Source: Microcaldota archaeon
Lineage (GTDB): Archaea > Micrarchaeota > Micrarchaeia > Micrarchaeales > CABMGC01
Reading direction: 5' to 3'
Assembly (NCBI GenBank): GCA_021850805.1
Contig: JAJZKO010000007.1
Span: forward strand, 1-39,259
Length of the DNA: 39,259 nt
Numbering within the stretch: the stretch's first letter is position 1; each line of letters starts with the position of its first letter. Positions 1-8,585 of this stretch are shown piece by piece. The notes under the pieces are model-generated. The model had not been told where the DNA came from, did no database searches, and saw only the letters and a program-made list of their open reading frames with translations. The position numbers and the translations under genes are program-made.

Positions 1-2
1 AG

Positions 3-497
3 AACATAGGCACTACCGGCCATATAGAGGCGGAATTCAATAAGGTAGTTACGACGTCTACCACCACGATATCCACGATAATAACAGGGTCGCCGACAAA
101 TCCTATATCGAACCCAGTCTCAAACCCGATTTCAAATCCCGCTTCTAATGGGGTTTCAAATACTGCATCTGGCGCTGCAACAAACAGCCCGTCCGGAGGA
201 GCAACAAACAGTCCGTCATCAAGCGCAAGCGGCGTGAGCAGTTCAAGCAGCTCAAGCCATTCAACCAACGGTGCAAGCCATTCAACCAACGGTGCAAGCC
301 ATGCTACAAGCGCGTGCGGTGGATGCATCTGCGGTTGTGGTCCATGCCCGTCAGGTGATTTTGCAGAATGTGGCATATACGGAAACGCACAGGAATGCGG
401 CGGAGCAGGCTCAGCAAGCAATCCACTTTCAAACTGCGTTCCATGGTCGGGCGCATCAGACTCCGACGGTGGAGATGCATGCGGCGTACCGTGTTAG
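3..497 (+). CDS. Exported low-complexity protein with Cys-rich C terminus (5'-truncated)
   Basis: The frame is open from the window edge to a TAG at 495-497, so this is the C-terminal 164 residues of a longer protein. An internal GTG at 234 is only a fallback start. The visible part begins with a Thr/Ile-rich stretch. It continues as a Ser/Asn/Thr/Pro/Gly linker built of short repeats: NPxS units, then two copies of SHSTNGA. It ends in a Gly/Cys-rich tail with ten cysteines in the last 61 residues, including a dense cluster reading CGGCICGCGPC. Such a composition is typical of a stalk plus disulfide-rich or metal-binding tip of a surface protein, but no family is recognised. It lies 12 bp upstream of another surface protein on the same strand, so the two may be co-transcribed. 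The function is unknown. That it is a real gene is supported by the strongly biased, coherent residue use across the whole frame. Confidence 0.6.
   Translation, partial: NIGTTGHIEAEFNKVVTTSTTTISTIITGSPTNPISNPVSNPISNPASNGVSNTASGAATNSPSGGATNSPSSSASGVSSSSSSSHSTNGASHSTNGASHATSACGGCICGCGPCPSGDFAECGIYGNAQECGGAGSASNPLSNCVPWSGASDSDGGDACGVPC
99..158 (+). repeat. 12-bp-period coding repeat (NPxS-type units)
   Basis: Five consecutive degenerate 12-bp units encode N-P-I-S, N-P-V-S, N-P-I-S, N-P-A-S and N-G-V-S. The DNA units differ mostly at third positions, so the protein repeat is better conserved than the DNA. It forms part of the linker of the truncated exported protein. Confidence 0.75.
254..302 (+). 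repeat. 21-bp tandem coding repeat
   Basis: Two identical 21-bp units (254-274 and 275-295) are followed by a 7-bp partial third copy. In frame they encode SHSTNGA twice, then SHATSA. Perfect identity suggests recent slippage-type expansion within the linker just before the Cys-rich tail. Confidence 0.85.
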
Positions 498-509
498 TAC
501 GGATAAGGT

Positions 510-1826
510 ATGTGCAATATGGCAATAAACAAAAAAGCACAAAAAGCAGCAGTAACTGCTCTATTCATATTGTTAATACTCCTATTCATAGTGGATTTTA
601 CCAAATCTGGAATCCAAAACCAAGCGCCAACAACGGCGCCTACTACAATACAAAAAAACCAAACCAATAGCAGCACTGCCAACTCTTTATCTCAAACGCT
701 TTCCTTCACATGGGAAAATGGGACAGATTACCCTGTGAATGATTCGGCATTAAGCTGCACAAGCCTTAACGCCTCGATAACCTGCGTAGGCGGCGGATAT
801 GGGGAACTTGGTTCGTATAAACTTGTATATTCTACATCCATATCTCCCGAAGGGCTTACAGGCAGCTGGAACAGGGAAGCGGACTATCCAAGAAATATGA
901 ATTACGGCGCCTGCACTTCATATAACAGCACAATCTACTGCATGGGCGGCAGGAACATAAATTCAAGCGATTACCTATGGGGGGCAAATTACTCTGCAAA
1001 TTACTCATATGCAAACCAGAGCAATAACGCGTCAGTGTATGTTGTTGCAAGACACATGAACCTGACTTATTACGCAAACGATTATTTTGGCGCAGTCAAC
1101 CAGTGGCACACTGGCGCAGCATATCCTTATGGGTTCGCGCTACAAAGTTGCCCAAATTACGGAACTTCAATATACTGCATAGGCGGAGAATTCCTTTATA
1201 ATAGCACCAACTACATAAACAGGACTGTCTCTACAGGAGTCTACTTTAATAAAAATCCTTCAAATGCGTCAGCCGCATGGGAAATAGCGAAGCCGTATCC
1301 GATACCTGTAGACACAGAATCATGTGTCACAATAACCAATAAATTATACTGCATGGGCGGATCAACTTCTTACAATGGATTTACCGGAAATACTAATGAC
1401 GTCTTCTATTCAACCATACTCAAGGACGGATTTATATCAAACTGGACTCAGCTGAAGAGCCTGCCTGTCAATGTTTCACAAACATCATGCGCACCTTACA
1501 ACGAGTTTATAATCTGCGTAGGGGGCCTCACAACCAAACTATTTCCCACCTACTACAACCTTAAGAACATATCTTTTGAAGTATACTCGAATAAGGTCAT
1601 GGTGGCAAAGCTCATAAATAACGGAACGGAAATAAGCAACTGGACTACATCAAATTACACTATCCCAATAGGCGTAGAATCATGCACTACGAATAGCGCA
1701 GGCCAGAACGATACCTACATGACATGCGTAACCGGATATACGGATAAAGTACTGAACCCTAATTACTCAAACGTAAACTTTTATGCTACAAACAAGGTAT
1801 TCTACTCAAAGCTAAGGCTTACCTAA
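510..1826 (+). CDS. Membrane-anchored Kelch-like beta-propeller with paired cysteines
   Basis: This is a 438-residue exported protein. Residues about 12-30 form one hydrophobic helix after a short Lys-rich stretch, consistent with an N-terminal membrane anchor or uncleaved signal, followed by a Thr/Gln/Asn linker. The body has six Kelch-like blades, each ending in a Gly-Gly-type turn. Five blades carry the same C-x8-C-x-G-G arrangement (C83/C92, C135/C144, C214/C223, C272/C281, C327/C336). The sixth has C392/C406 before V-T-G. About twenty Asn-X-Ser/Thr sequons are scattered along it, so N-glycosylation is likely outside the cell. An alternative ATG at 519 gives MAINKK and would move the start by three codons. 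Its stop overlaps the stop of the converging YVTN gene by 4 bp. Kelch propellers usually bind proteins or glycans; the ligand here is unknown. Confidence 0.85.
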   Translation: MCNMAINKKAQKAAVTALFILLILLFIVDFTKSGIQNQAPTTAPTTIQKNQTNSSTANSLSQTLSFTWENGTDYPVNDSALSCTSLNASITCVGGGYGELGSYKLVYSTSISPEGLTGSWNREADYPRNMNYGACTSYNSTIYCMGGRNINSSDYLWGANYSANYSYANQSNNASVYVVARHMNLTYYANDYFGAVNQWHTGAAYPYGFALQSCPNYGTSIYCIGGEFLYNSTNYINRTVSTGVYFNKNPSNASAAWEIAKPYPIPVDTESCVTITNKLYCMGGSTSYNGFTGNTNDVFYSTILKDGFISNWTQLKSLPVNVSQTSCAPYNEFIICVGGLTTKLFPTYYNLKNISFEVYSNKVMVAKLINNGTEISNWTTSNYTIPIGVESCTTNSAGQNDTYMTCVTGYTDKVLNPNYSNVNFYATNKVFYSKLRLT

Positions 1827-3136
1827 CCATCTATTACTGTCAAAGCAAGGCTTCTATTGTAAGCAGCTACCATGCCGTTGAAGTGGCTGCTTACGTAAGT
1901 GTAGTTGTTAAGTGGGTCATATAGTATATAAGTGGGGTTGTTTATTGTCGAGATATTCTTCTCCATAGTAGCGCCATAAAATGAATACAGTCTTCCATAT
2001 ACAAAATTTACTCCGTACAAACTGTTGCTGGCAGGGTCGTATCCCAGTGCAAGCGTGCCATCAGGCACATCAAAAGAGTAATTCAGCGAGGTGCCAGAGA
2101 AGCCAAACACCGACTGTGTTCCATTAATCTGAACGCTAGACAACACATATACTAATCCATTGCCTTTGTCATAAATCTCATAGAACGGCTCAGCGGCCAG
2201 GCTTCCGTTATATACATTTAAAAGGCTCCCATTCTTTGAAAGCGCAACAATGCTGTTGGAAATCTGTCTTGTAAAATATATTGCACCTGTTCTATTGTCA
2301 TATATCCCCATTGACGGGCCTCTTCCCATAGGTCCCTGCCCAAGGGTAGCCACTTCTGTAATATTAATGCCTTTTATCTCAGTTGCATTATCCGAAACGC
2401 CAGTATCGCCTTGGTCTATAAATAGCAATCCGCTTACATAGACGGATCTTGCAGCAGGCGAATAAAAGATGTAATCTGGAGAAGGTCCCACTTCGATAGA
2501 CTTGACCATGGAGACATTGCTTATCGCTGCAACGCTGCCATTTCTGAAAGAAGCCACATAAATATAACCATCAGCAGGATCATACAGCATGGATGTCGGA
2601 CTTTCTCCCACGCTCAGGTTTGCCATTACCCTAGACCCCTTTATCACATAAACGGAATTTAAGAGATGGCTATCAACATAAACATAGCCATTGCTGCTGT
2701 CATAAACAACCGACCACGGTGAGTTTATCTTTATAATGCCGACAAGTGTGGAATTGTGCATGATGGAAACTGTATTGTTGTAGTAATCTGCAGAATACAC
2801 ATACCCGCTGGAATTATATGCCATGCCCTGTCCCTGCAGTACATAATCAAAGTAGAAGGCAGAGACGTTACCTGATCTGGACAGGCTGCGTACCAGCAGG
2901 TTACCAGAAGACTGATTATTTGGATTCTGCGCATTCGAAATCTGAGTCTCTAAATAAGAACTGTTAGGGGCAGACGCAGGCATGCCACCGCTGGAAGAGG
3001 AGAGGTAATTAAGCTCGAAGGCAACTCCTGCTACAACAGCAAATGCCAGTACAAGAAGAATAATCCAGAATGCCCTTCGCCCTGCCTTTGCGGCAGTGCC
3101 TTTTCTGCCCGTCCTACTCCTTGATCTTCTTGCCAA
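1823..3136 (-). CDS. Membrane-anchored YVTN-type beta-propeller protein
   Basis: The product has 437 residues. The N terminus is very basic (Arg/Lys in the first 21 residues) and is followed by a hydrophobic helix at about 23-43, so the propeller should lie outside the membrane. The body repeats units of roughly 40 residues with a hydrophobic Tyr-Val-Tyr/Ala strand, for example GYVYSADYYNNTVSI, GYIYVASFRNGSVAAI and NYTYVSSHFNGMVAAY. This matches the YVTN/NHL-like family common in archaeal surface-layer proteins. The start is TTG at 3136, chosen because a GGTG Shine-Dalgarno sits 5 nt upstream (TTG GCA AGA). It converges on the Kelch gene with a 4-bp stop overlap and diverges from the glycosyltransferase at 3191. 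It carries many Asn-X-Ser/Thr sequons. A structural or adhesion role is inferred; no catalytic motif is visible. Confidence 0.85.
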   Translation of the reverse strand: MARRSRSRTGRKGTAAKAGRRAFWIILLVLAFAVVAGVAFELNYLSSSSGGMPASAPNSSYLETQISNAQNPNNQSSGNLLVRSLSRSGNVSAFYFDYVLQGQGMAYNSSGYVYSADYYNNTVSIMHNSTLVGIIKINSPWSVVYDSSNGYVYVDSHLLNSVYVIKGSRVMANLSVGESPTSMLYDPADGYIYVASFRNGSVAAISNVSMVKSIEVGPSPDYIFYSPAARSVYVSGLLFIDQGDTGVSDNATEIKGINITEVATLGQGPMGRGPSMGIYDNRTGAIYFTRQISNSIVALSKNGSLLNVYNGSLAAEPFYEIYDKGNGLVYVLSSVQINGTQSVFGFSGTSLNYSFDVPDGTLALGYDPASNSLYGVNFVYGRLYSFYGATMEKNISTINNPTYILYDPLNNYTYVSSHFNGMVAAYNRSLALTVIDG

Positions 3137-3161
3137 ATATACACCAATAATTTAAATAGGC

Positions 3162-3175
3162 GGTATATTATAAAT
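3162..3175 (+). promoter_or_regulatory. Probable TATA box for the 3191 gene
   Basis: The AT-rich element GGTATATTATAAAT lies about 16-29 nt upstream of the ATG at 3191, the distance expected for a TATA box driving an essentially leaderless archaeal transcript. The intergenic region is only 54 bp and must also carry the divergent promoter of the YVTN gene, for which the TTTAAAT-type element at about 3150-3157 is a candidate. Confidence 0.45.
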
Positions 3176-3190
3176 CAATTGTGGTAGGCA

Positions 3191-4861
3191 ATGCGGGACG
3201 ATAAGCGCAATCTCTATATCCTGCTTATCATATGCATAATGATCTTAGGCACGCTCATCTCACTATTCTTTTTCAAGGGCGTAAGCGTATACGGAGACGA
3301 TTTCGATTACCCAGAATTTGCCCCGCAGATACTTGCAGGCACATTCTCGGAGAGCCTTGACATATTCTCAATACGCCTGCTAATGGACTACCCTCTTGCA
3401 TTGTTCATAGGCCTGCTCGGGTACAACAATGCCGGTGCAGCCGCATATACCCTTCTATGCTCCATCGCAACTATACCTATAATATACCTTATAGGGGCGT
3501 CTACAAAAGACAGGAATGCTGGTGTAATCTCTGCCGCTTTATTCTCCTTTTACCCTCTGATACTCAAGTTCAACACCAGCGACAGCCCCATGGCGCCTCT
3601 TCTCTTCTTCCTTTCCGCATCACTGCTTCTATTCATATACGGCAAGAAGAAAAACAACGCAAAGTACTTCTTCGCAGCAGGCGCAGCAAATTTCCTGGGC
3701 GCATTGATAAATCCCCTGGCGTTCCTGTACTCCTTGTTTTTTGGTTTGTATATTGTCTATTCTGAATTCAGCAGGCTCCTGCACCACAAGAAACTGGACC
3801 TTAAACTACTGGTATTTTTTATAGGCTTCTTTGCCGCAGTCAATCTTACGGGATTTGTAAACATATTCCTTGCAAACGGCAACCCGTACTATGAACTGTT
3901 CTTCACCAACTATTACTACCAGGCCGCAGGCAATCCTTATGAAATATTCTATACAAACCCAAGCCTAACTTTCTATATAGGGGGTTACTTTCCATACCAT
4001 TTCACTTCAATTGCATCATCAATGCTCACGCTAAATTTTGAAAGCGCCTCCAGGCAGGCCGCGGCCACATTCACCTCTATATTCTCGATAAGCCAGCTTA
4101 ATGTGAATGATGTAGGGCTATTCCCGTATGCCATGCTCCTGGCGGGGGTCTATGTAGCCGCAAAGAAAGATAAAAACACATTCTTCATCCTAGGCGCTGC
4201 AGTATTCCTAGTATTATACATGGAGTTTGGAACAATGAGCATAACCCATTACTTCCCCATATACAAGCTTATGCGCTTCACCGTGATAGCAAGCGTGCCT
4301 GAAATATGCGTGCTTGGATATGCACTATCAGACCTGATAAAAGCGCCGCGCGACAAAGAGATCGGAATTATTGCAGTATTCCTTGTGCTGGCACTTCTCC
4401 TGGTAACGTCCCTCCCGATAGACTACTACTACCAGCAGCTCAACTACAACACCATGGTGTACATACGCCTCATGGCGAGTTCCTTAATGCCCTCAATAAG
4501 CGCGAACCCCCAAAATGCAACATACATCTACGGCCCTGCACTGATTCCTTATTATCTGATCTACTACCTGGGATATCCGAAAAATGTCTTTTACTTCGAA
4601 TACGGAACGGGAGCTTACGGCAGCACATACATACAAAACTGCACATCGATAAAAAACAACAGCTATGTTATCATACCATCCCAAGAAGCGATGGCCCAGA
4701 TAAACAGCTACGACCTATGGGATGTGAACGAATCCTGGGCGTTCAACCCGGGTTCCTGCACCTCGCTTAAGTTATACAAAAACATATACGCCGAATACCA
4801 AAACCCCAATCCATATGCGCAGAACCTCGAGAACAGCGGAAACATATACTACAAACGCTAG
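3191..4861 (+). CDS. GT-C-like polytopic membrane glycosyltransferase
   Basis: This is a 556-residue membrane protein with a first helix at about 9-28, then a loop containing Y-G-D-D-F-D-Y at 34-40, then many hydrophobic segments up to about residue 405 and a C-terminal soluble domain. An acidic pair in the first extracytoplasmic loop is the hallmark of GT-C enzymes (PMT/ArnT/PF13231-like). These use dolichyl-phosphate sugars to modify proteins or lipids on the outer face of the membrane. The identification rests on topology and the DD motif; the sugar and acceptor cannot be told. The stop is 3 bp from the stop of a second, converging GT-C-like gene. Together with the glycan-acceptor-rich surface proteins on both sides this suggests a surface glycosylation island. 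Confidence 0.75.
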   Translation: MRDDKRNLYILLIICIMILGTLISLFFFKGVSVYGDDFDYPEFAPQILAGTFSESLDIFSIRLLMDYPLALFIGLLGYNNAGAAAYTLLCSIATIPIIYLIGASTKDRNAGVISAALFSFYPLILKFNTSDSPMAPLLFFLSASLLLFIYGKKKNNAKYFFAAGAANFLGALINPLAFLYSLFFGLYIVYSEFSRLLHHKKLDLKLLVFFIGFFAAVNLTGFVNIFLANGNPYYELFFTNYYYQAAGNPYEIFYTNPSLTFYIGGYFPYHFTSIASSMLTLNFESASRQAAATFTSIFSISQLNVNDVGLFPYAMLLAGVYVAAKKDKNTFFILGAAVFLVLYMEFGTMSITHYFPIYKLMRFTVIASVPEICVLGYALSDLIKAPRDKEIGIIAVFLVLALLLVTSLPIDYYYQQLNYNTMVYIRLMASSLMPSISANPQNATYIYGPALIPYYLIYYLGYPKNVFYFEYGTGAYGSTYIQNCTSIKNNSYVIIPSQEAMAQINSYDLWDVNESWAFNPGSCTSLKLYKNIYAEYQNPNPYAQNLENSGNIYYKR

Positions 4862-4864
4862 CCG

Positions 4865-6685
4865 CTATTTCCTCCCAAGTATCTTGTATATCGCAAACGT
4901 TGTATTCCAGCCGAAGTCATTGTACGCTTCTCCTGCCACCTCTGAGACACTGAAATTGCTGAATATTGCGCTGCACTCATTCTCCGTATTCCCGTATACG
5001 CCATTGGTTCCGCCTATGTAGCAGCTTGTGCTGTAGTCAAAATAAAGGCATCCACCAGAAAGGTTCATAAGCCTTGAATAGTCCTGCGGATAATTCACCC
5101 ATGTAGTGTAGATATTCCCGTACCCGAGCGTATACCAGAACGGGGGCTTGAAGGTGATTACGTAGCATCCATCAGGAATTTTCATATAATTTGATTCAAG
5201 GAACGCCTGGTCCGCCCTCTCCGCGGCAAAAGGCGCTATCTGTGCCGGTGGCCCTATAACAGATTCCTTTATCAGCACAGCATAATTAGACACCAGAAGC
5301 AAAGCAATAAGCAATCCCAGCACCACTCTCTTCCTCCTGTCATTTCTGCCTACAAGCCCTGCAAGCCTGCAAACATACCTATATGCGGATGAGAGCCCCA
5401 GCCCGGCAAGAATCGCAAGCGCGGCAAATGCGCTGAAAAAGTAACGCGCGTCATCCCCAAGCCCATAAGTAAATGACCCTGCATAATAGAAAGTATAAAA
5501 AATGAGTATCACGGAAAACCACGCTAGAAGGAATGCGAGGCTCCCGTACTGCTTCCGCCTTGCAAGCCATGCCGCTCCAAATAATGCAAATATTGTCGCA
5601 AATATCGGGAATGGCACATGATAAAGATATCCCGTGGAATATGCCACATTCGAATACCTGCCTGTCCAGAAGAGGAGGTTTGTGTATATATTGCTATCAA
5701 AGTTCTGGATGCTGAATTTATGCTGCCCGGATACCGCTCCGAAAGAGTGCCCAAGCGAAGTATAAAGGAACATGAACTGCGGTATAGCAACAATAACAAG
5801 TAGTACAATTGCAGCAGCCTCCGCTTTCCTGTTCGGGACTAGCCGCCTTTTTCCTGCTGCAAAATGTGCTTCAAGGAGGAGAATTGCAAGAGCTATCGGC
5901 AATATCACCGCTCCGTCAACCTTTGTGCACATCGTGAATGCTATGGAAAAAACAGCTGAGACTGCCATGCGCCTGCTCTTGGTTTTTATATACGCGATCA
6001 TCAATAACACGGAGAGAAGCTCGAAGGCTAGCATTGAGATGTCAGAGATGCCTGATCTGGAGTAAGTCATAACCAAAGGCATGAAGCCGAATATCGCCGC
6101 CGCGGAAATAGCCGCCAGCCTGTCCCGGAAGAGGCTATAAGCTATGGCAAATACGAGCACGACAGAGAAGGAATAAAGGAGCAGGTTAATGTCATACGCT
6201 ATATACGCGTGAACCCCAAATGCGTAAAACCCGACTGCCTCAAGAAGAGGCCACCCTCCTGGCTGATGGAAGAATCCTATTGTGCCATTTATGCAATGGT
6301 AAGGCGTTGAGAAGCTGCATATTCCGAAGATATGGTCGAATATCATCGTCTTTGCAATGCTCTCGTAGATATACTCGTCATTATAAAGCATGTGCGTAGG
6401 CTGGACAAGAATAGCCTCCGCCACTACAAAGAAAAAGAACAGAGCCGCGAGTACCCTCCATTCTTTCAAAATTCCTACAGACTTAAGGTATTTTCTAATA
6501 TCCCTGCGCGAGATTACTATGGATACGGCAAGCCCAAGCAGCACTAATATGTAATAATAGAAAAACATGCTTGTGAAATTTGCATCTACAAAATTTATTA
6601 TATAATAGCCTATGCCAAGAGACAAGTCCTTACCTCTTACGCCTTCTGCTATTTCTGTACCGCCGCCTTCGCCTGTTGTCCTCAT
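4865..6685 (-). CDS. GT-C-like polytopic membrane glycosyltransferase (second copy type)
   Basis: Up to 606 residues. After two early hydrophobic segments (about 25-60 and 77-95) comes a loop with the motif Y-N-D-E-Y at 100-104, then H-Q-P-G-G-W further along and about ten more membrane segments, ending in a soluble C-terminal domain. The D-E in the first large outer loop and the later P-G-W-type segment are typical of PMT/ArnT-like GT-C glycosyltransferases (GT39/GT83 relatives). The ATG at 6685 overlaps the upstream gene by 56 bp. A TTG at 6625 has a GAGGT Shine-Dalgarno 6 nt upstream and begins 4 nt after the upstream stop, so it is the more likely true start; the first 20 residues (Gly/Glu-rich) would then be untranslated. 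The gene is co-oriented with the beta-helix surface protein just upstream, hinting that the two are expressed together. Confidence 0.75.
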   Translation of the reverse strand: MRTTGEGGGTEIAEGVRGKDLSLGIGYYIINFVDANFTSMFFYYYILVLLGLAVSIVISRRDIRKYLKSVGILKEWRVLAALFFFFVVAEAILVQPTHMLYNDEYIYESIAKTMIFDHIFGICSFSTPYHCINGTIGFFHQPGGWPLLEAVGFYAFGVHAYIAYDINLLLYSFSVVLVFAIAYSLFRDRLAAISAAAIFGFMPLVMTYSRSGISDISMLAFELLSVLLMIAYIKTKSRRMAVSAVFSIAFTMCTKVDGAVILPIALAILLLEAHFAAGKRRLVPNRKAEAAAIVLLVIVAIPQFMFLYTSLGHSFGAVSGQHKFSIQNFDSNIYTNLLFWTGRYSNVAYSTGYLYHVPFPIFATIFALFGAAWLARRKQYGSLAFLLAWFSVILIFYTFYYAGSFTYGLGDDARYFFSAFAALAILAGLGLSSAYRYVCRLAGLVGRNDRRKRVVLGLLIALLLVSNYAVLIKESVIGPPAQIAPFAAERADQAFLESNYMKIPDGCYVITFKPPFWYTLGYGNIYTTWVNYPQDYSRLMNLSGGCLYFDYSTSCYIGGTNGVYGNTENECSAIFSNFSVSEVAGEAYNDFGWNTTFAIYKILGRK

Positions 6686-8495
6686 CCCTTATCCTGACAA
6701 AAAGATAGTATCCCGCACAGATTATTGCAATAGTGGATAAGGCAAGCAAAGCATCCTGATCTTCCTTTGAGATAGGCACAACAATCCTATTCCCAAGCCC
6801 TGTTATAGTACTGTTAGTAGAGTTGAAATTGTCTCCTGCCAGGTAGATGCTGCTATTCTTCTCAGCATACGGATGGAAGTACCCCTGGCTTATATCTGAG
6901 TCAAATACGCTCACATTGGAGGAATTTGTGATTTCCAATCCGAATGTGTCATTGTAAACATTCGCATCGGAAGATATATTGTATATGTGTATATCTGTGG
7001 AATTGCTTACGCGCAAGCCATTCCCGTAAAACCTGCACCCGCTAACCGATACGTTGTAAGAGTCATTTATCACGCCTCCGGAGATTGTATCATTTATAGT
7101 GGAATTTCTGCATATTATGGCCATGTTGCTTCCCTTCACATAGAATCCCGTGGAGCAAGGGAAATCAGCAAGGAGCGGCGTTGCCGAGCCTATCAAAGGG
7201 CGCAGCCTGCCTGAAGCATAGTAGGTTCCAGAAGTATTTATCATAAAGAAAGGCGAGGTCTGGTTTATTATGGTGCTGCAGTACCCAACGCCAAAGCTGA
7301 AAGACGGAGTGGTAGAGTCCTGGATATAGCTCGAATTTGCACCCGAGTTACCCATCTCCGTAACTATCGAAGAATTTATTCCAGGCTCCAGGGCCGAAGT
7401 GTAGTTAACCGTATAATAACGTGCGCCATTTGAATAAGATACATTGTAGCTTGCGTTGTTATTCTGAAACACTTTTATGAAACTGTCTTTGTATCCAACG
7501 CTATTGTTGTACGGATTCTCTATAAACCCTCCATCTGGCTGGTTCGCATTGTACCTGTATATGTAAGTGCTGAAATTCCATCCGAGATCCTGCGGAGGTA
7601 TAGCCAGGATGTACTTTATGGATAACCTTTCGGAAGGATTATTTGGTATAAAATGAAAGTTGAATTTAGGGTAAACTGGGGCTATATAGACAGGCGTTAT
7701 ATTCATGTTCCTTGTTACATTGACATCAAACATTATAAGCTGGTCATACGCAAAGAACGAGTAATACATTGCATACGGGTTGAAATCCACAGTCCCGTTC
7801 TTCGTTATCATGTAGGCAGTAACCTGAAAACTCTTGCTGCCTATTATCTTCCCGTAGCTCGCATTGTATCTGTCGAGGAATATCTGCGTCTGTGTCTCGT
7901 TGTATACCCGTATTCCAAACCTCCTGCTCAGGTTTGAGATCAGGGATAATATATAGCTGCTGTTTGATGCGGCCATCTGCATCTGCGTAGCCCGTATGTT
8001 AACCTTGCCCTGCATAAGGGGCACCAGGTAGCCATAGGCCGCTACCCTGTCTCCAAAGGCCCCTATGGAATTGCTGCCAAACGGTTCAAAGACATTTACC
8101 CTAAGCGTGTAATCCACATAGATTCTGCTTCCATTGCCAAGCACGCTCGAGAAGTTTACCTTAACTGGACTCAGGAGCGATAGCGAAGAGCCGCTCCCCA
8201 GCTCAACAGCAGATCCGTTGAACGTGCAATGCCAAAGGGAATCATTCAGGTTGTTTCCCGCCAGGTAAATCACTGATCCGTTTCCTATTGTTGCATTGTT
8301 GCAGTTTACAGATGAGCCAGACACGCCCTTATCAAAGCTTATGTTATAATGGCCGCACTGCGGCAGCGTAACCGCTGAGCCCGATGATGTCACCGCCACA
8401 TTGCCGCACAGAGTCTGGCTTATCGACTGTGTGCCTGCTGCATAGCCCAAGGCGGTGAACAGCGCAACCAGCAGCACAGCAAGCCTGAAGTTCAT
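6630..8495 (-). CDS. Surface-anchored beta-helix protein with signal peptide and C-terminal TM
   Basis: With the ATG at 8495 the protein has 621 residues and opens with a clean signal peptide (MNFRLAVLLVALFTALGYAAG). An upstream ATG at 8531 would add 12 hydrophobic residues and spoil it. The long outer region is Asn/Ser-rich with many N-X-S/T sequons. Around residues 450-570 it shows repeated short strands ending in Asn (N-S-T, N-V-S-V, I-T-N-S-S-N-V), as in right-handed parallel beta-helix (PbH1/NosD-like) repeats. One membrane helix (ALLALSTIAIICAGYYLFV) near the C terminus is followed by a tail of mostly Arg/Lys, giving a type I orientation with a cytoplasmic basic tail. The gene precedes a GT-C-like glycosyltransferase in the same direction. 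Its function is unknown; it could be an S-layer or adhesion component. Confidence 0.8.
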   Translation of the reverse strand: MNFRLAVLLVALFTALGYAAGTQSISQTLCGNVAVTSSGSAVTLPQCGHYNISFDKGVSGSSVNCNNATIGNGSVIYLAGNNLNDSLWHCTFNGSAVELGSGSSLSLLSPVKVNFSSVLGNGSRIYVDYTLRVNVFEPFGSNSIGAFGDRVAAYGYLVPLMQGKVNIRATQMQMAASNSSYILSLISNLSRRFGIRVYNETQTQIFLDRYNASYGKIIGSKSFQVTAYMITKNGTVDFNPYAMYYSFFAYDQLIMFDVNVTRNMNITPVYIAPVYPKFNFHFIPNNPSERLSIKYILAIPPQDLGWNFSTYIYRYNANQPDGGFIENPYNNSVGYKDSFIKVFQNNNASYNVSYSNGARYYTVNYTSALEPGINSSIVTEMGNSGANSSYIQDSTTPSFSFGVGYCSTIINQTSPFFMINTSGTYYASGRLRPLIGSATPLLADFPCSTGFYVKGSNMAIICRNSTINDTISGGVINDSYNVSVSGCRFYGNGLRVSNSTDIHIYNISSDANVYNDTFGLEITNSSNVSVFDSDISQGYFHPYAEKNSSIYLAGDNFNSTNSTITGLGNRIVVPISKEDQDALLALSTIAIICAGYYLFVRIRDEDNRRRRRYRNSRRRKR

Positions 8496-8585
8496 AAAGG
8501 AATAGATTAAGTAAAAAGTATTAAAATACATAGATGATTCGGAAGTTTGTGAGGGGCGTGTAGAAAAACAGCAGATTAAAACTTC

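Noticed and set aside
254-302. Possible CRISPR-like array
   Set aside because: The repeats are contiguous with no spacers and keep the reading frame; they are a coding tandem repeat. No CRISPR array was seen elsewhere in the window.
510-530. Near-identical start region in the Kelch gene and the secretion ATPase (both M-C-N-M-A-I, about 18 of 20 bases alike around 511 and 17658)
   Set aside because: Short and AT-rich, with nothing similar beyond it; chance is a sufficient explanation, though a shared translation signal cannot be excluded.
271-682. Alternative frames over the Cys-rich protein and the start of the Kelch gene
   Set aside because: Their composition is irregular, while the frame ending at 497 has coherent Ser/Asn/Gly/Cys repeats and the frame from 510 has a signal anchor.
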